This document shows positions 48,216 to 57,495 of a stretch of 64,000 nt of DNA, piece after piece. The stretch is from Pelotomaculum schinkii. Its GTDB lineage: Bacteria > Bacillota > Desulfotomaculia > Desulfotomaculales > Pelotomaculaceae. The DNA is taken from the NCBI RefSeq assembly GCF_004369205.1, contig NZ_QFGA01000003.1, positions 124,001-188,000 of the forward strand, read 5' to 3'. The notes under the pieces are model-generated. The model did not search any database, was not told the DNA's origin, and saw only the letters and a program-made list of their open reading frames with translations. The position numbers and the translations under genes were made by a program. How positions within the stretch are numbered: the stretch's first letter is position 1; each line of letters opens with the position of its first letter.

Positions 48216-48301
48216 CTCGAAAAGGCTTGACTTGCGGGTTTGGGGTTATCCGGAGCGAGCGGAGGATAACCCCAAACCCACTACGCATGAGGCTTTTCGA
48301 G
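48216..48301. repeat. 86-bp palindromic hairpin element
   Basis: A perfect 16-bp inner stem (48236-48251 with 48264-48279, GGGTTTGGGGTTATCC) lies inside matching outer ends CTCGAAAAG (48216-48224) and CTTTTCGAG (48293-48301). It sits in the gatA-gatB gap, which otherwise holds only a short piece (GCGATTTCAATTGCAC, about 48128) of the intergenic repeat family. Confidence 0.8.
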
Positions 48302-48391
48302 AACCCAGTTAACAATGACCTTTACTCCTTTACTATGTTTTCAGGTGCGGGAATGAATGCGAATTTAAGGACCGACCTAGGAGGGTTTCAA

Positions 48392-49831
48392 ATGGCCCAG
48401 TACGAAAGTGTTATCGGCCTGGAAGTTCATATAGAGCTCAAGACCAGGTCAAAAGTATTCTGTGACTCAACCACCGAATTCGGCGGCGACCCCAATACCC
48501 ACGTATGTCCGGTCTGCCTTGGCCTGCCCGGGACACTGCCGGTCATCAACAAGACCGTGGTGGAGTACGCCATCCGTGCCGGCCTTGCCATTAACTGCAG
48601 CATAGCCGAATTTTCCAAGTTCGACCGCAAAAACTACTACTACCCCGACATGCCGAAAAACTATCAGATTTCCCAGTACGACCTGCCGATCGCCCTGAAT
48701 GGTTACCTGGATATCGAGGTGGACGGCGAGACCAGAAGGATCGGGATCACCCGGCTGCACATGGAAGAAGACACAGGCAAACTGGTGCACCAGGGAACGA
48801 TTACGACCACCCCTTATTCACTGGTGGACTACAACCGGGCGGGGGTCCCCCTGATAGAAATTGTCTCCGAGCCTGACCTGCGTTCGCCTGAGGAAGCCCG
48901 CCGCTATATGGAAAAGTTAAAGGCCATCATTCAATATACCGGTGTTTCGGACTGCAAGATGGAAGAGGGCAGCCTGCGCTGTGACGCCAATATTTCTCTC
49001 CGGCCGGCCGGCAGCGCCGAATTCGGCACCAAGACCGAGATTAAAAACCTGAACTCTTTCAGGGCCCTCCAGCGGGCGCTGGCTTACGAAATCGAGCGCC
49101 AGACCGAAGTGCTGGAGGAAGGCGGCCGGATTGTCCAGGAGACCCGCACCTGGGACGAGGGCAAGGGCATAACGCTCCCCCTGCGCAGCAAGGAGTTCGC
49201 CCATGACTACCGTTATTTGCCCGACCCGGACCTGGTGCCCATGATCATTGACCGGGAGTGGGTTGAGGATATCCGCAGCTCCCTGCCGGAACTGCCCGAT
49301 GACCGCCGGCAGAGATATATAGGAGAGTACGGTCTGCCGGCATATGACGCCACGATCCTGACCGATACCAAGGAATTGGCCGATTACTTCGAGGACTGTG
49401 TCAAAGCCTACCCCAACCCCAAGGTGGTCAGTAACTGGGTCATGGGTGACCTGACCAGGCTCTTGAATTCAGGCGCCGTGGATATTACCGGCTGCAGGAT
49501 CAGGCCGGAACAGCTCGCCTCTCTGCTGCAGCTTATGGATAAAGGCACCATCAGCGGTAAGATAGCCAAGACAGTTTTTGAGGAGATGTTTGCCACCGGC
49601 AAGGAGCCCGGGGTGATCGTTAAGGAAAAAGGGCTGGTCCAGATCAGCGACGAGGGGGCTATTGTTGCTGTCGTGGACAAAATCCTGGCAGACAACCCCA
49701 AATCAGTGGAGGACTTCCGGTCCGGCAAGGAACGGGCGCTGGGCTTCCTGGTGGGCCAGGTCATGAAGGCCACCAAAGGTAAGGCCAATCCCGACCTTGT
49801 CAACAGGCTGCTTAAGGAAAAGCTTCAATAA
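48392..49831 (+). CDS. gatB: Asp/Glu-tRNA(Asn/Gln) amidotransferase subunit B
   Basis: A 479-residue subunit that binds and activates the tRNA-linked acid with [38 protein letters not shown] and [16 protein letters not shown] are signature segments; the C-terminal YqeY-like tail domain is complete. The frame is open to 48125, but ATG 48392 with GGAGGG upstream gives the normal length. Confidence 0.96.
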   Translation: MAQYESVIGLEVHIELKTRSKVFCDSTTEFGGDPNTHVCPVCLGLPGTLPVINKTVVEYAIRAGLAINCSIAEFSKFDRKNYYYPDMPKNYQISQYDLPIALNGYLDIEVDGETRRIGITRLHMEEDTGKLVHQGTITTTPYSLVDYNRAGVPLIEIVSEPDLRSPEEARRYMEKLKAIIQYTGVSDCKMEEGSLRCDANISLRPAGSAEFGTKTEIKNLNSFRALQRALAYEIERQTEVLEEGGRIVQETRTWDEGKGITLPLRSKEFAHDYRYLPDPDLVPMIIDREWVEDIRSSLPELPDDRRQRYIGEYGLPAYDATILTDTKELADYFEDCVKAYPNPKVVSNWVMGDLTRLLNSGAVDITGCRIRPEQLASLLQLMDKGTISGKIAKTVFEEMFATGKEPGVIVKEKGLVQISDEGAIVAVVDKILADNPKSVEDFRSGKERALGFLVGQVMKATKGKANPDLVNRLLKEKLQ

Positions 49832-50012
49832 ATGTATGTGATTTGAGGAGAATATGTTAAAATAAATAAGGTGAACATGAGCCCCGTAGTTATGGCGGCC
49901 GTACCAAATGAATAAAATATCTGTAGACAATGGCGTCTTTAAACCCGGTTAACATAGGGTTTCAGGGCGCCTTGTCTTATATTAATGGATCATGCGGAAA
50001 AATTGTTGATAA

Positions 50013-50166
50013 TACGATGGGGAGAAAAATTTGGCTGCAGGTCCCATTTTGGATTTCTTTATTGATAAATTGGCGCCTGAATTTTACAATCAAGGTGTTT
50101 GTTTATGATTCATACAAATATATGAGTGACAGAATAGAGGACTTATTAGGCATTCAAAAATATTAG
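50013..50166 (+). pseudogene. DUF2164 gene remnant (frameshifted)
   Basis: One frame reads LAAGPILDFFIDKLAPEFYNQGV and the next reads VYDSYKYMSDRIEDLLGIQ; together they match the C-terminal two thirds of a DUF2164 protein. A GTTTGTTT tandem at about 50097-50104 suggests that a 4-bp duplication caused the shift. The N-terminal part and a start are missing. DUF2164 has no known function. Confidence 0.6.
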
Positions 50167-50353
50167 ATACAAAGTTTTTCAGTTAATTTATGGACACAAA
50201 TTCACAGCAAGACGCCTAAATGTATACAATATTTTCAAACTATGATACTTCTATGTTGCGTGGATTTATGATACTATACGTATTACAAATTTCCCTCCGG
50301 ATGTCTGAGGTAACAATCAAATATTTATTCAGTTGAAAAGGTGGTTTGGTTTA

Positions 50354-51487
50354 ATGAGCGAAAAAGGAATTGTCATAGTGGATACCACCTTGCGTGACGG
50401 GGAGCAGACGGCGGGGGTTGTTTTTGCCAATAGAGAAAAAGTCCGGATCGCAAAACTATTGGATGAGATCGGAGTTCCCCAGATTGAGGCCGGTGTTCCG
50501 GTTATGGGTGGTGATGAAAAAGAAGCGATCCGGGCCATTTGCAAAGCCGGGCTGAAAGCGAGCATTATGGGCTGGAACAGGCCGGTGCTTAAAGACATCG
50601 AAGCTTCCCTCGAGTGCGGGGTTGATGCGGTGGCCATCTCCATTTCAACCTCGGACATCCACATTAAGCATAAGTTAAAGTCATCCAGGGAATGGGTCCT
50701 GGAGCAGATGGTGAACGCCACCCGCTTTGCCAAAAGAGAAGGCATGTATGTCTCGGTCAACGCAGAGGACGCTTCCCGCAGCGAACTGGATTTTCTCCTG
50801 GAGTTTGCCGGGGCCGCCAAGGAGGCTGGGGCGGATCGTCTTCGTTACTGCGACACCGTAGGCATTATGGAGCCTTTTACCATCTATGAGCAGATTAAGC
50901 GCATCAAGGACAAGGTGGACATTGAAATTGAAATGCACACCCACAATGATTTCGGCATGGCCACCGCCAACGCCCTGGCAGGGGTCAAGGCAGGCGCCAA
51001 CTACGTCGGGGTGACCGTGCTGGGCCTGGGCGAGAGGGCGGGTAACGCCGCCCTGGAAGAAGTGGTCATGGCCCTCAAGCACCTGTATGATATTGATCTC
51101 AACTTTAAAACTGAAATGTTTGTGGAGGTGGCGGAATACATTTCCCGCGCCTCTGGCCGGGAGCTTCCCGCTTGGAAGGCCATTGTGGGTTCCAACATGT
51201 TTGCCCACGAGTCCGGCATCCACGCCGACGGAGTACAGAAGAACCCCAAAACCTACGAAGCTTTCCAGCCGGAGGAAGTCGGCCTGTTGCGCCAGATCGT
51301 TATTGGCAAACACTCGGGTACGGCAGCCCTGAAAGCCAAATTCGCTGAGTTCGGGATTGTCCTGACGGACCACCAGGCTCAGGAACTGCTCCCAAAAATC
51401 CGTTCTGTTACCATTTCACTGAAGCGGAACCTGTTTGACAAGGAATTAATGTATGTTTACGAAGATTATTTTGGAAAGAGGGATTAG
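50354..51487 (+). CDS. Homocitrate synthase-type enzyme (NifV/Re-citrate synthase family)
   Basis: A 377-residue DRE-TIM metallolyase. DTTLRDGEQTAGVVF is the catalytic/metal loop, EMHTHNDFGMATAN holds the HxH metal ligands, and GERAGNAALEEV and SGIHADG are family signatures. It condenses acetyl-CoA with a 2-oxo acid. Length and the C-terminal end suit NifV-like homocitrate synthases, but Re-citrate synthases share these motifs. ATG 50354 with AAGGTGG is chosen over TTG 50333. The next sequence is an isocitrate dehydrogenase fragment, which hints at a former TCA-type or homocitrate gene pair. Confidence 0.85.
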   Translation: MSEKGIVIVDTTLRDGEQTAGVVFANREKVRIAKLLDEIGVPQIEAGVPVMGGDEKEAIRAICKAGLKASIMGWNRPVLKDIEASLECGVDAVAISISTSDIHIKHKLKSSREWVLEQMVNATRFAKREGMYVSVNAEDASRSELDFLLEFAGAAKEAGADRLRYCDTVGIMEPFTIYEQIKRIKDKVDIEIEMHTHNDFGMATANALAGVKAGANYVGVTVLGLGERAGNAALEEVVMALKHLYDIDLNFKTEMFVEVAEYISRASGRELPAWKAIVGSNMFAHESGIHADGVQKNPKTYEAFQPEEVGLLRQIVIGKHSGTAALKAKFAEFGIVLTDHQAQELLPKIRSVTISLKRNLFDKELMYVYEDYFGKRD

Positions 51488-51489
51488 CC

Positions 51490-51660
51490 TTGCTGCCCGG
51501 GGTGATGATGCTCAAGCACCTGGGTGAAATGGAAGCCGCCGGCAGAATTATGGCCGCGGTAATCAAAGTACTGGAAGAGAAAAAAGCGCTGACCTATGAC
51601 CTCGGCGGCAGCGCCGGCACCAGCGGCATGGCTGACGCCATCATCGAGGCGATGGAGTAA
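51490..51660 (+). pseudogene. C-terminal fragment of an isocitrate/isopropylmalate dehydrogenase
   Basis: Reads MMLKHLGEMEAAGRI, VLEEKKALTYDLGGSAGT and MADAIIEAME, the universal end of the beta-decarboxylating dehydrogenase family. Only about 56 of the usual 330-plus residues remain. It begins two bases after the homocitrate synthase stop, so a deletion joined them. A TTG could start it, but no active protein is possible. Confidence 0.75.
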
Positions 51661-51665
51661 AAAAA

Positions 51666-51846
51666 GAAGCAGGGGGACGGTTCTCCTGCTTCCATGCTTC
51701 AAATATTGATTATTAACTTAAATAAACTTAAAGTATGCTTCTTTCTGGGTAATTCGATAATAATACCACAGAATAGCATGCTTTTTTTATTCCTCACGCA
51801 TCTTCCTTTGAAAAAAAGGAAGCAAAAGAACCGTCCCCCTGCTTTT
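51666..51846. repeat. Pair of inverted REP-like units
   Basis: A unit GAAGCAGGGGGACGG... (51666-51693) and an inverted unit with AAGAACCGTCCCC (51818-51846) flank about 125 bp of AT-rich sequence without a gene. This is the same unit that ends the larger intergenic repeats elsewhere. Confidence 0.75.
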
Positions 51847-51943
51847 TTTACATAATTTAGTCAAACAGCCGGCCTGGCTGCATAATATATCCACCTGTCA
51901 ACCATACTATTATGGATACAATTTTCAAAAGGAGGTGGCTGTA

Positions 51944-52321
51944 TTGGCGAACCGGAGCAGGTTCGGCGACAACGAGGCCAGGCTCAAAGCTATGCATGAA
52001 GTCGACTACCCCGGTGGAGTGGTAGTTGACCCCGTGCCGATAACCGCCGGGGAAGAAGTGACCGTTTTTTACAACGGACTGCTCGGCAAAGAAGGACAGG
52101 GACAGGTTTATCTGCACTACGGTTTCGGTAAGCACGACAGCTGGCGCAACGTGAGTGATATGAAAATGGAGAAAACCGGCTGGGGCTGGGTTACCAGCGT
52201 GGTGATGCCGGAGCATGAGGGGCGCTTTAACCTGTGTTTTAAGGATGGCGCGGACCACTGGGACAATAACAGCAGTGTCGACTGGAGCTTCCAGATTCAT
52301 AACGGGAGCAACCGCTACTAA
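51944..52321 (+). CDS. Stand-alone carbohydrate-binding protein (CBM25/CBM53 type)
   Basis: A 125-residue protein that is almost entirely one beta-sandwich: GEEVTVFYNGLL, VYLHYGFGKHDSWRNV, GWGWVTSVVMPE and NLCFKDGADHWDNNSSVDWSFQI, with the aromatic residues used for starch binding in CBM25/53. It has no catalytic domain and no signal peptide. TTG 51944 after GGAGGTG is preferred; GTG 51935 lies within that site. The following glycosyltransferase and nucleotidyltransferase suggest a role in glycogen or another alpha-glucan. Confidence 0.75.
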   Translation: MANRSRFGDNEARLKAMHEVDYPGGVVVDPVPITAGEEVTVFYNGLLGKEGQGQVYLHYGFGKHDSWRNVSDMKMEKTGWGWVTSVVMPEHEGRFNLCFKDGADHWDNNSSVDWSFQIHNGSNRY

Positions 52322-52329
52322 ACGGAACA

Positions 52330-52359
52330 ATCCCCACTGCAGTCCGGTGGGGATTTTTT
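52330..52359 (+). terminator. Rho-independent terminator
   Basis: ATCCCCAC (52330-52337) pairs with GTGGGGAT (52347-52354), followed by TTTTTT, just after the CBM gene. Confidence 0.88.
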
Positions 52360-52433
52360 AAAAATAAAATTAACCGCCGGACCTCCCAAGCACAACCAGG
52401 AGGTAGTGAGCGGTTTTAAGGGAGAGAATATAC

Positions 52434-53669
52434 GTGAGGGTTTTAATGTTGTCCTGGGAATACCCGCCTAAAAGCGTCGGTGGTTTGGCCCAGCACGTTT
52501 ATGACTTGACCGGCGCTCTGGCCTCAAACGGGGTGGAGGTGAGCCTGATTACTTCGGGAGGCCAGGGCGCCCCCTTTTTTGAAGATGTTAACGGGGTCAA
52601 GGTTTACCGGGTGGAACCTTACCAGGTGTCTTCGCCGGACTTTGTAACCTGGGTGGCCCAGTTCAACGTTGCCCTGCTGGAGCGGGCCATGCCTCTCCTG
52701 GCCAACACCGAATTCCATATCGTGCATGCCCACGACTGGCTGGTGGCTTACGCTGCCAGGGCGATCAAGTACGCCTCCCGGGTGCCGCTGGTGGTTACCA
52801 TTCACGCCACTGAATACGGCCGCAATAACGGGCTGCACAACGATACGCAAAGACACATCAGTGACATCGAGTGGTGGATTACATATGAGGCCTGGAAGGT
52901 CATCTGCTGCAGCAACTTTATGCAAGATGAGGTGCGCCGGGTTTTCCAGGTACCCAATGACAAAGTGGCTATAATTCCCAATGGTGTCGACGTCAATAGC
53001 TTCAAGGGCCTCAGCAGGACTGCCCGGCGAAGTGAGTATGCCGCGCCCGATGAAAAAATTGTCTTTTACGTGGGGAGGCTGGTCATGGAAAAAGGGGTCC
53101 AGGTCCTCCTGGATGCCGCACCGGAAATTTTGTCCCATCACCCCAAGACCAAGTTTGTGATTGCCGGCAAAGGCCCTTTCATGGATGCTTTAAAGCGCCA
53201 GGCGGCCTTCCTGGGTATAGCCAACAGGGTCTATTTCACAGGGTATATCAACGACGAGGTCAGGAACAGTCTGTACAGTTGGGCCGATGCGGCCGTCTTC
53301 CCAAGCCTTTATGAACCGTTCGGCATTGTGGCGCTGGAGGCCATGGCCGCCCGCACCCCGGTGGTCGTTTCAGATTGCGGCGGTATCAGTGAGATCGTCA
53401 GACACGGTGAGGACGGGCTGAAGGCCAACACCGGCAGCAGTCATTCCCTGGCCCGCAATATACTGGCCCTGCTGCAGCAGCCGCAGCTTGGCGCTATGTT
53501 GAGAGAAAGGGCTTACAACAGGGCTATAAATGAATTCAACTGGAAAACTATCGCCCGGCAGACGGCCTCGGTTTACCATGAGGTATGGGAAGCGCACTGC
53601 GGAACTCCGTGGTTTGACCAGCGGCAGGGCAATTTTTTCAGCCGCTTCAACCGTCTCCGCGCCAGATAA
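52434..53669 (+). CDS. Glycosyltransferase family 4 (glycogen synthase-like)
   Basis: A 411-residue GT-B enzyme. [18 protein letters not shown] is the acceptor-side glycine loop typical of GT4/GT5 starch-synthase-like proteins; [26 protein letters not shown] and [17 protein letters not shown] (EX7E) follow. It transfers a sugar from a nucleotide donor to an alpha-glucan or a related acceptor in the cytoplasm. GTG start. It precedes the sugar nucleotidyltransferase by 32 bp. Confidence 0.9.
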   Translation: MRVLMLSWEYPPKSVGGLAQHVYDLTGALASNGVEVSLITSGGQGAPFFEDVNGVKVYRVEPYQVSSPDFVTWVAQFNVALLERAMPLLANTEFHIVHAHDWLVAYAARAIKYASRVPLVVTIHATEYGRNNGLHNDTQRHISDIEWWITYEAWKVICCSNFMQDEVRRVFQVPNDKVAIIPNGVDVNSFKGLSRTARRSEYAAPDEKIVFYVGRLVMEKGVQVLLDAAPEILSHHPKTKFVIAGKGPFMDALKRQAAFLGIANRVYFTGYINDEVRNSLYSWADAAVFPSLYEPFGIVALEAMAARTPVVVSDCGGISEIVRHGEDGLKANTGSSHSLARNILALLQQPQLGAMLRERAYNRAINEFNWKTIARQTASVYHEVWEAHCGTPWFDQRQGNFFSRFNRLRAR

Positions 53670-53701
53670 TCCAAGTGCAACAAAATGGAGGTTTTAAAGC
53701 C

Positions 53702-54415
53702 ATGAAAGCCATTATCATGGCCGGTGGTGAGGGTTCCCGCCTGAGGCCCCTGACCTGCGGCAGGCCTAAACCAATGGTACCGGTATTAAACAGGCCGATT
53801 ATGAGCCATATTGTAGCGCTTCTCAATGAGCACGGTTTTACAAATATAGGGGTCACCCTGCAGTACCAGCCGGAGGTGATCAAAGACTACTTCGGCAACG
53901 GGGCGGAATATGGGGTCAATTTGCGTTATTTTGTTGAGGAGTCGCCTTTGGGTACGGCCGGCAGCGTTAAAAATGCCGGCGGCTTCCTGGACCAGACTTT
54001 TTTGGTCATCAGCGGTGACGCCCTGACTGACCTGGAGCTTTCCAAAGCCCTGGAATTTCACAGGAAACAGGGGGCCATGGCCACCCTGGTGCTGACCCGG
54101 GTGGAGTGCCCGCTGGAATACGGCGTGGTTATCACCAGTGATAACGGCAGGATCACCCAGTTTCTTGAGAAGCCGGGCTGGGGCGAGGTCTTCAGCGATA
54201 CTGTCAACACCGGCATTTACGTCCTGGAACCCGAGGCGCTGGACTATTTTGCGCCGGGAGAAAAGTTTGACTTCAGCAAGGACCTGTTTCCCCTGTTGCT
54301 GCGGGAAAAGAAGCCTCTCTTCGGCCTGGTGCTGCCCGGTTACTGGTGCGACGTGGGAACTTTAAAAACAAAGGTAACTATAGAAAGGACGGTCTTTTTA
54401 AGATATAAGGGTTGA
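53702..54415 (+). CDS. Sugar-1-phosphate nucleotidyltransferase, C-terminally truncated
   Basis: The N-terminal nucleotidyltransferase domain is complete: [51 protein letters not shown] and YWCDVGTL. It makes a nucleotide sugar from NTP and sugar-1-phosphate (mannose or glucose). Relatives in this bacterial group often continue into a left-handed beta-helix and phosphomannomutase domain; here the frame ends about 18 residues after YWCDVGTL, inside a repeat also present at 57021-57184. Truncation by an insertion is inferred. Activity of the remaining domain is possible. Confidence 0.8.
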   Translation: MKAIIMAGGEGSRLRPLTCGRPKPMVPVLNRPIMSHIVALLNEHGFTNIGVTLQYQPEVIKDYFGNGAEYGVNLRYFVEESPLGTAGSVKNAGGFLDQTFLVISGDALTDLELSKALEFHRKQGAMATLVLTRVECPLEYGVVITSDNGRITQFLEKPGWGEVFSDTVNTGIYVLEPEALDYFAPGEKFDFSKDLFPLLLREKKPLFGLVLPGYWCDVGTLKTKVTIERTVFLRYKG

Positions 54416-54514
54416 GTTGACCCCATGTCACAACCCTATAGAAAAAGCTGGGAATACCAAGGCTTCGAAGCTCTTTTAAAGGCTTTGAGTTCAACAACTC
54501 AGGAGCCTTTTTTT
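54354..54514 (+). repeat. Direct repeat, left copy, with terminator
   Basis: Matches 57021-57184: TTAAAAACAAAGGTAACTAT, GGACGGTCTTTTTA, GAGTTGACC..ATGTCAC and a terminator hairpin (GGCTTTGAGTT/AACTCAGGAGCC at 54481-54507 followed by T7). It supplies the last codons and stop of the truncated nucleotidyltransferase. Confidence 0.88.
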
Positions 54515-54633
54515 AATGATAAGCACCTTGATCCGGGCGTTTTGGGCTTGATATATGAGAATACTGGAATACTATTTTATCGCGTCGGTTAGTGAACATT
54601 TTGGTAAGAATGCAAAGCAAGGGAGGTTCCGTG

Positions 54634-55209
54634 ATGGAAAAATCAACAGGTTATGAAAAGTTAAAAATGGCAGTTAAAAAAGACTGCAATGATGGTAGAG
54701 GATGTTTCAATCCTAATGGTTGCAATAACGCTGAAAATAAACCTGGCGTCAAAGGTTGTTTCCACCGCTATTGCGACAAATTCAAGTGGGTTGTTGAAAG
54801 GGCAAAACATTACGGAGAAAAACTTGGGTTAAATTGGGAAGATGTTCTTAATCAGTGGGAAGCAGATAGGGGTTACTGGTACATGAATTATTACCAGGAA
54901 AGTAACCAGCCGGAAATAGGGAGCACCCATGTGCGGGTGTTTGAAACGGTCAGCGAAATGCTCCAAAGTATTGGAGACAAAGGTTTCCGTTGTCCTGTAT
55001 GTGGCGGTGTTTCAACGAGCCCTTACGCCTGTAATAGCGGTATGAAGTTGAATAACGAAAAGATCTGCGATTGGAAAGTATATGGGTTGTTGAGGGATCT
55101 GGGTAAAGGTGTGTTCGTGTACTGCAAAGACAAGCTGAGAGGGGAAACAATCTTTACACCTATAGCTTGGGAAAAGACTGTTGTAGTTGAAAAAGAAACA
55201 AATGTATAA
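54634..55209 (+). CDS. Cys-rich phage-like hypothetical protein (paralogue 1)
   Basis: A 191-residue protein with two cysteine-rich parts: an N-terminal DCNDGRGCFNPNGC...GCFHRYCDKF and a C-terminal zinc-ribbon-like CPVCGGVS...CNSGMK...CDWKVY. The middle helix WVVERAKHYGEKLGLNWEDVLNQWE is highly conserved with its paralogue at 58925. ATG follows GGGAGG. No function is known; zinc binding is inferred from the cysteine spacing. It starts the phage-like block after the left direct repeat. Confidence 0.75.
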   Translation: MEKSTGYEKLKMAVKKDCNDGRGCFNPNGCNNAENKPGVKGCFHRYCDKFKWVVERAKHYGEKLGLNWEDVLNQWEADRGYWYMNYYQESNQPEIGSTHVRVFETVSEMLQSIGDKGFRCPVCGGVSTSPYACNSGMKLNNEKICDWKVYGLLRDLGKGVFVYCKDKLRGETIFTPIAWEKTVVVEKETNV

Positions 55210-55221
55210 GAGGTATAGACT

Positions 55222-55632
55222 ATGCAAATAAATCTTAGCACTTTAAACGAGGTACGGGGGCAGCTGGAAAAAGCATACATAATACCAGGGGATACCCCCG
55301 TAAAAGTCTATACCGAGAGACTAGACCGGGAGGCAAGCAATATTTACCGTACCCTGAAAACCTATGAAAAACATTACAAATACCCTCTTGAAATCATTGT
55401 ACTTGGCAATAGACCGACCGGCTGGCGTTGCGTTTATTCTGCTATCGACGGAGAAATACTTGACGTCTATGGTACCGGCATAGAAAAGCAATACGTTTAT
55501 ATTTGCCCATATAACCTTATATGTCCGTTTTCTGGTGGCCGGGTGACAGATGCCAGAGTAGCTGAAGACATACACAGCTGCTATAAATCAAAATCCTGCA
55601 GAGATAAAAAAGGGGATATAAGACAAATATAA
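55222..55632 (+). CDS. Hypothetical protein
   Basis: A 136-residue protein (MQINLSTLNEVRGQLEKAYIIP...) with a helical N-terminal half and a later beta/Cys region (IIVLGNRPTGWRCVYSAID, YICPYNLICPFSGG). No family recognised. It begins 12 bp after the Cys-rich gene with AAGAGGT before its ATG, and is probably co-transcribed with it. Confidence 0.55.
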   Translation: MQINLSTLNEVRGQLEKAYIIPGDTPVKVYTERLDREASNIYRTLKTYEKHYKYPLEIIVLGNRPTGWRCVYSAIDGEILDVYGTGIEKQYVYICPYNLICPFSGGRVTDARVAEDIHSCYKSKSCRDKKGDIRQI

Positions 55633-55724
55633 AAATCAACTTGAAACTAAAAACATACTTTTCCCGGTAAAAACCAACTTAAGAAAGTGAAGAATAATGT
55701 TGTGCAATAGTGGAGGTATTTCTT

Positions 55725-55907
55725 ATGCACTATTACCTTGCTATTAATCCCCAAACTGGAAATTGGTGCATTAGTAAAACAAAAGATATTGCATGGAGCA
55801 CTGGAGAAAACGTAGTGCTTGATACAGGCACTATTCTTGCCGACAAGGCAATTGAGATAGCCAAAAAATATTCAAATGAAAATAATGTTATGGTGCTTTG
55901 GGCGTGA
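55725..55907 (+). CDS. Small hypothetical protein
   Basis: A 60-residue protein (MHYYLAINPQTGNWCISKT...) preceded by a good GGAGG. A beta hairpin-like start is followed by TILADKAIEIAKKYSNENN. It overlaps the next (decayed) gene by 4 bp (GTGA), the coupling expected of a compact phage operon. Function unknown. Confidence 0.6.
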   Translation: MHYYLAINPQTGNWCISKTKDIAWSTGENVVLDTGTILADKAIEIAKKYSNENNVMVLWA

Positions 55908-56329
55908 ACCGGACAAAAATTAAGTGGTGCGATTACACCTGGAATCCGTTGACCGTGCTTGCACGGATGTTCATTCATATTTGTTATGCTAGAAAAGGTT
56001 TGATAAGTATAAGTCAAAGAGCCTGTGCGACTGCGTGAAACACCTGCTGGCATACGGCAACTTTTCGACAAATGCAACATAAGCCTTAAAATCGCCGTCT
56101 ACGGAGAAGTATTTCCGCCGGTTTTATCCCTACGTTTTGTCCTGATAAATTAGGTAAACCTAAAAAGCTAAAAAAGCCTACAAAGATATTTGCGGTCAGC
56201 ATGGGTGAGCTCTTCGGGGATTGGATACCACAGGAATGGATTGACACGAACTTTTTTTCATATTTCTCTCCAAAAAATTTGCTAAAGATGGTGGAAAAAA
56301 TATTTAAACACATGGGAAAGGCATTTTAA
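55904..56329 (+). pseudogene. DUF5131 (phage Gp37/Gp68-like) gene, decayed
   Basis: The start NRTKIKWCDYTWNPLT matches KTKIEWCDYTWNPVTGC of DUF5131 proteins; after frameshifts at about 55955-55985 (the GCxxCYAR cysteine cluster is broken up) and stops, SMGELFGDWIPQEWID near 56198 matches the family again. The family has a radical-SAM-like cysteine motif; the present gene is nonfunctional and cut short. Confidence 0.7.
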
Positions 56330-56354
56330 CGTGAAGCAAAGGAGGTAATCGGAT

Positions 56355-56573
56355 ATGAAGAAACGAATCTGTCCGAATTGTGGTGAGGAATGTTTAAGTA
56401 CAAATCAGACAAGTATCCTGGCGTGTCGATTTTGCGGTACTGAGATACTTCCCCCAGGCCCAGGTGTATGCCGCGTTTGCGGATGTACTGATCAATACGG
56501 CTGTCCAGAAGGATGTTGGTGGGTTGAACCTGACCTTTGTAGTAGTTGCGTCGAGGCGGCTACAGATCTGTAA
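56355..56573 (+). CDS. Zinc-ribbon protein, phage-associated
   Basis: A 72-residue protein with a first ribbon CPNCGEEC...CRFCG and a second module CRVCGCTDQYGCPEGCWWVEPDLCSSC often seen in phage and prophage proteins. All eight or more cysteines needed for two zinc sites are present. GGAGG precedes the ATG. It likely binds nucleic acid or protein; role unknown. Confidence 0.72.
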   Translation: MKKRICPNCGEECLSTNQTSILACRFCGTEILPPGPGVCRVCGCTDQYGCPEGCWWVEPDLCSSCVEAATDL

Positions 56574-56598
56574 AAAACGTAGCAGAGAGGATGGTAAT

Positions 56599-56946
56599 AT
56601 GCCTGAATATAGAGAGTTTAGGTGCTGTATGTGTCCGAATATAAATAGACCTCAAAAGACCCAATGCCCGACTGGACCGATGAAGTCAGAAGTAACCCCG
56701 TGTCGATTTATAAAGATATATATGGATCAACGTGGCTGGCTTTACCGGGTTATGCGTGGCTTTGGAGAAAATAATTATAAGGCTAGATATCAAAAACCAG
56801 GTAAATCCGGATGGAAATGTATTACCAAATTGGAATGGAGAAAGAGCTTTGATGACGCCCAGAGTGACCTAAATACCATGGCCAAGAAGAAAGGGTGGGA
56901 GGAGTATAACAATGGGAAAATCAAAAATTACACATCAGTGGGATAA
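56599..56946 (+). CDS. Hypothetical protein with N-terminal cysteine motif
   Basis: A 115-residue basic protein: FRCCMCPNIN..QCP..CRFI at the N-terminus, then a helix-rich, lysine-rich body (WRKSFDDAQSDLNTMAKKKGW). The frame is open upstream, but ATG 56599 after GAGGATGG is preferred. It may be a small phage DNA-associated protein; not recognised. Confidence 0.55.
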   Translation: MPEYREFRCCMCPNINRPQKTQCPTGPMKSEVTPCRFIKIYMDQRGWLYRVMRGFGENNYKARYQKPGKSGWKCITKLEWRKSFDDAQSDLNTMAKKKGWEEYNNGKIKNYTSVG

Positions 56947-57020
56947 GGATACAAGAGACCGCCTTTCTTAGTGCTTGATTACTCTTCTTGATGAGTCTAC
57001 TCTACAACTCAGGGCAAACA

Positions 57021-57184
57021 TGGGCACGTTAAAAACAAAGGTAACTATAAAAAGGACGGTCTTTTTAGGATATAAGGGCTGAGTTGACCTCATGTCACTA
57101 CCTATAGAAAAAGCTGGGATACCAAGGCTTCAATCCTGAAGCAATATTAACGGCTCTGAGTTCAACAACTCAAGAGCCTTTTTT
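57021..57184 (+). repeat. Direct repeat, right copy, with terminator
   Basis: Second copy of 54354-54514 in the same orientation, with the same terminator (GGCTCTGAGTT/AACTCAAGAGCC at 57152-57178, then a T run). Together the copies bracket 2.5 kb of phage-like genes. Confidence 0.88.
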
Positions 57185-57226
57185 AGAATCACTTCGATCC
57201 TGGCTTTTTAGGAGGAGGTATTGAAA

Positions 57227-57457
57227 TTGAGTATTCATACAGAATTCCTTGCCAGTACTCCCAGGTGTGTCCATGGTGATGCCCTAGCCGGTGGGGTGCA
57301 GTTCATAGCTAAAGAGATAATAAAAGGTATGCGGGAGCCTAAACAGGCGGCAAAAGATATTCTGAAAATAGTTGGCGAGTATTTTGAGGGGCGAACTGAT
57401 GTAGATCCACAAGTGATGAATATGTGTAGGGCGGCAGCCAGACAGATTTTATCGTGA
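57227..57457 (+). CDS. Small hypothetical helical protein
   Basis: A 76-residue protein (LSIHTEFLASTPRCVHGDA...) with helices FIAKEIIKGMREPKQAAKDILKI and VMNMCRAAARQIL. TTG 57227 lies 8 bases after GGAGGAGG; TTG 57221 is too close. It precedes the methyltransferase by 38 bp, so the two probably share a transcript. No family recognised. Confidence 0.55.
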   Translation: MSIHTEFLASTPRCVHGDALAGGVQFIAKEIIKGMREPKQAAKDILKIVGEYFEGRTDVDPQVMNMCRAAARQILS

Positions 57458-57495
57458 GTTGTTATTAAATACACCGCACAGCGAGGGGTGAATAA

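Noticed and set aside
48125-48391. N-terminal extension of gatB
   Set aside because: It covers a palindromic element and repeat sequence; ATG 48392 has a strong ribosome site and gives normal length.
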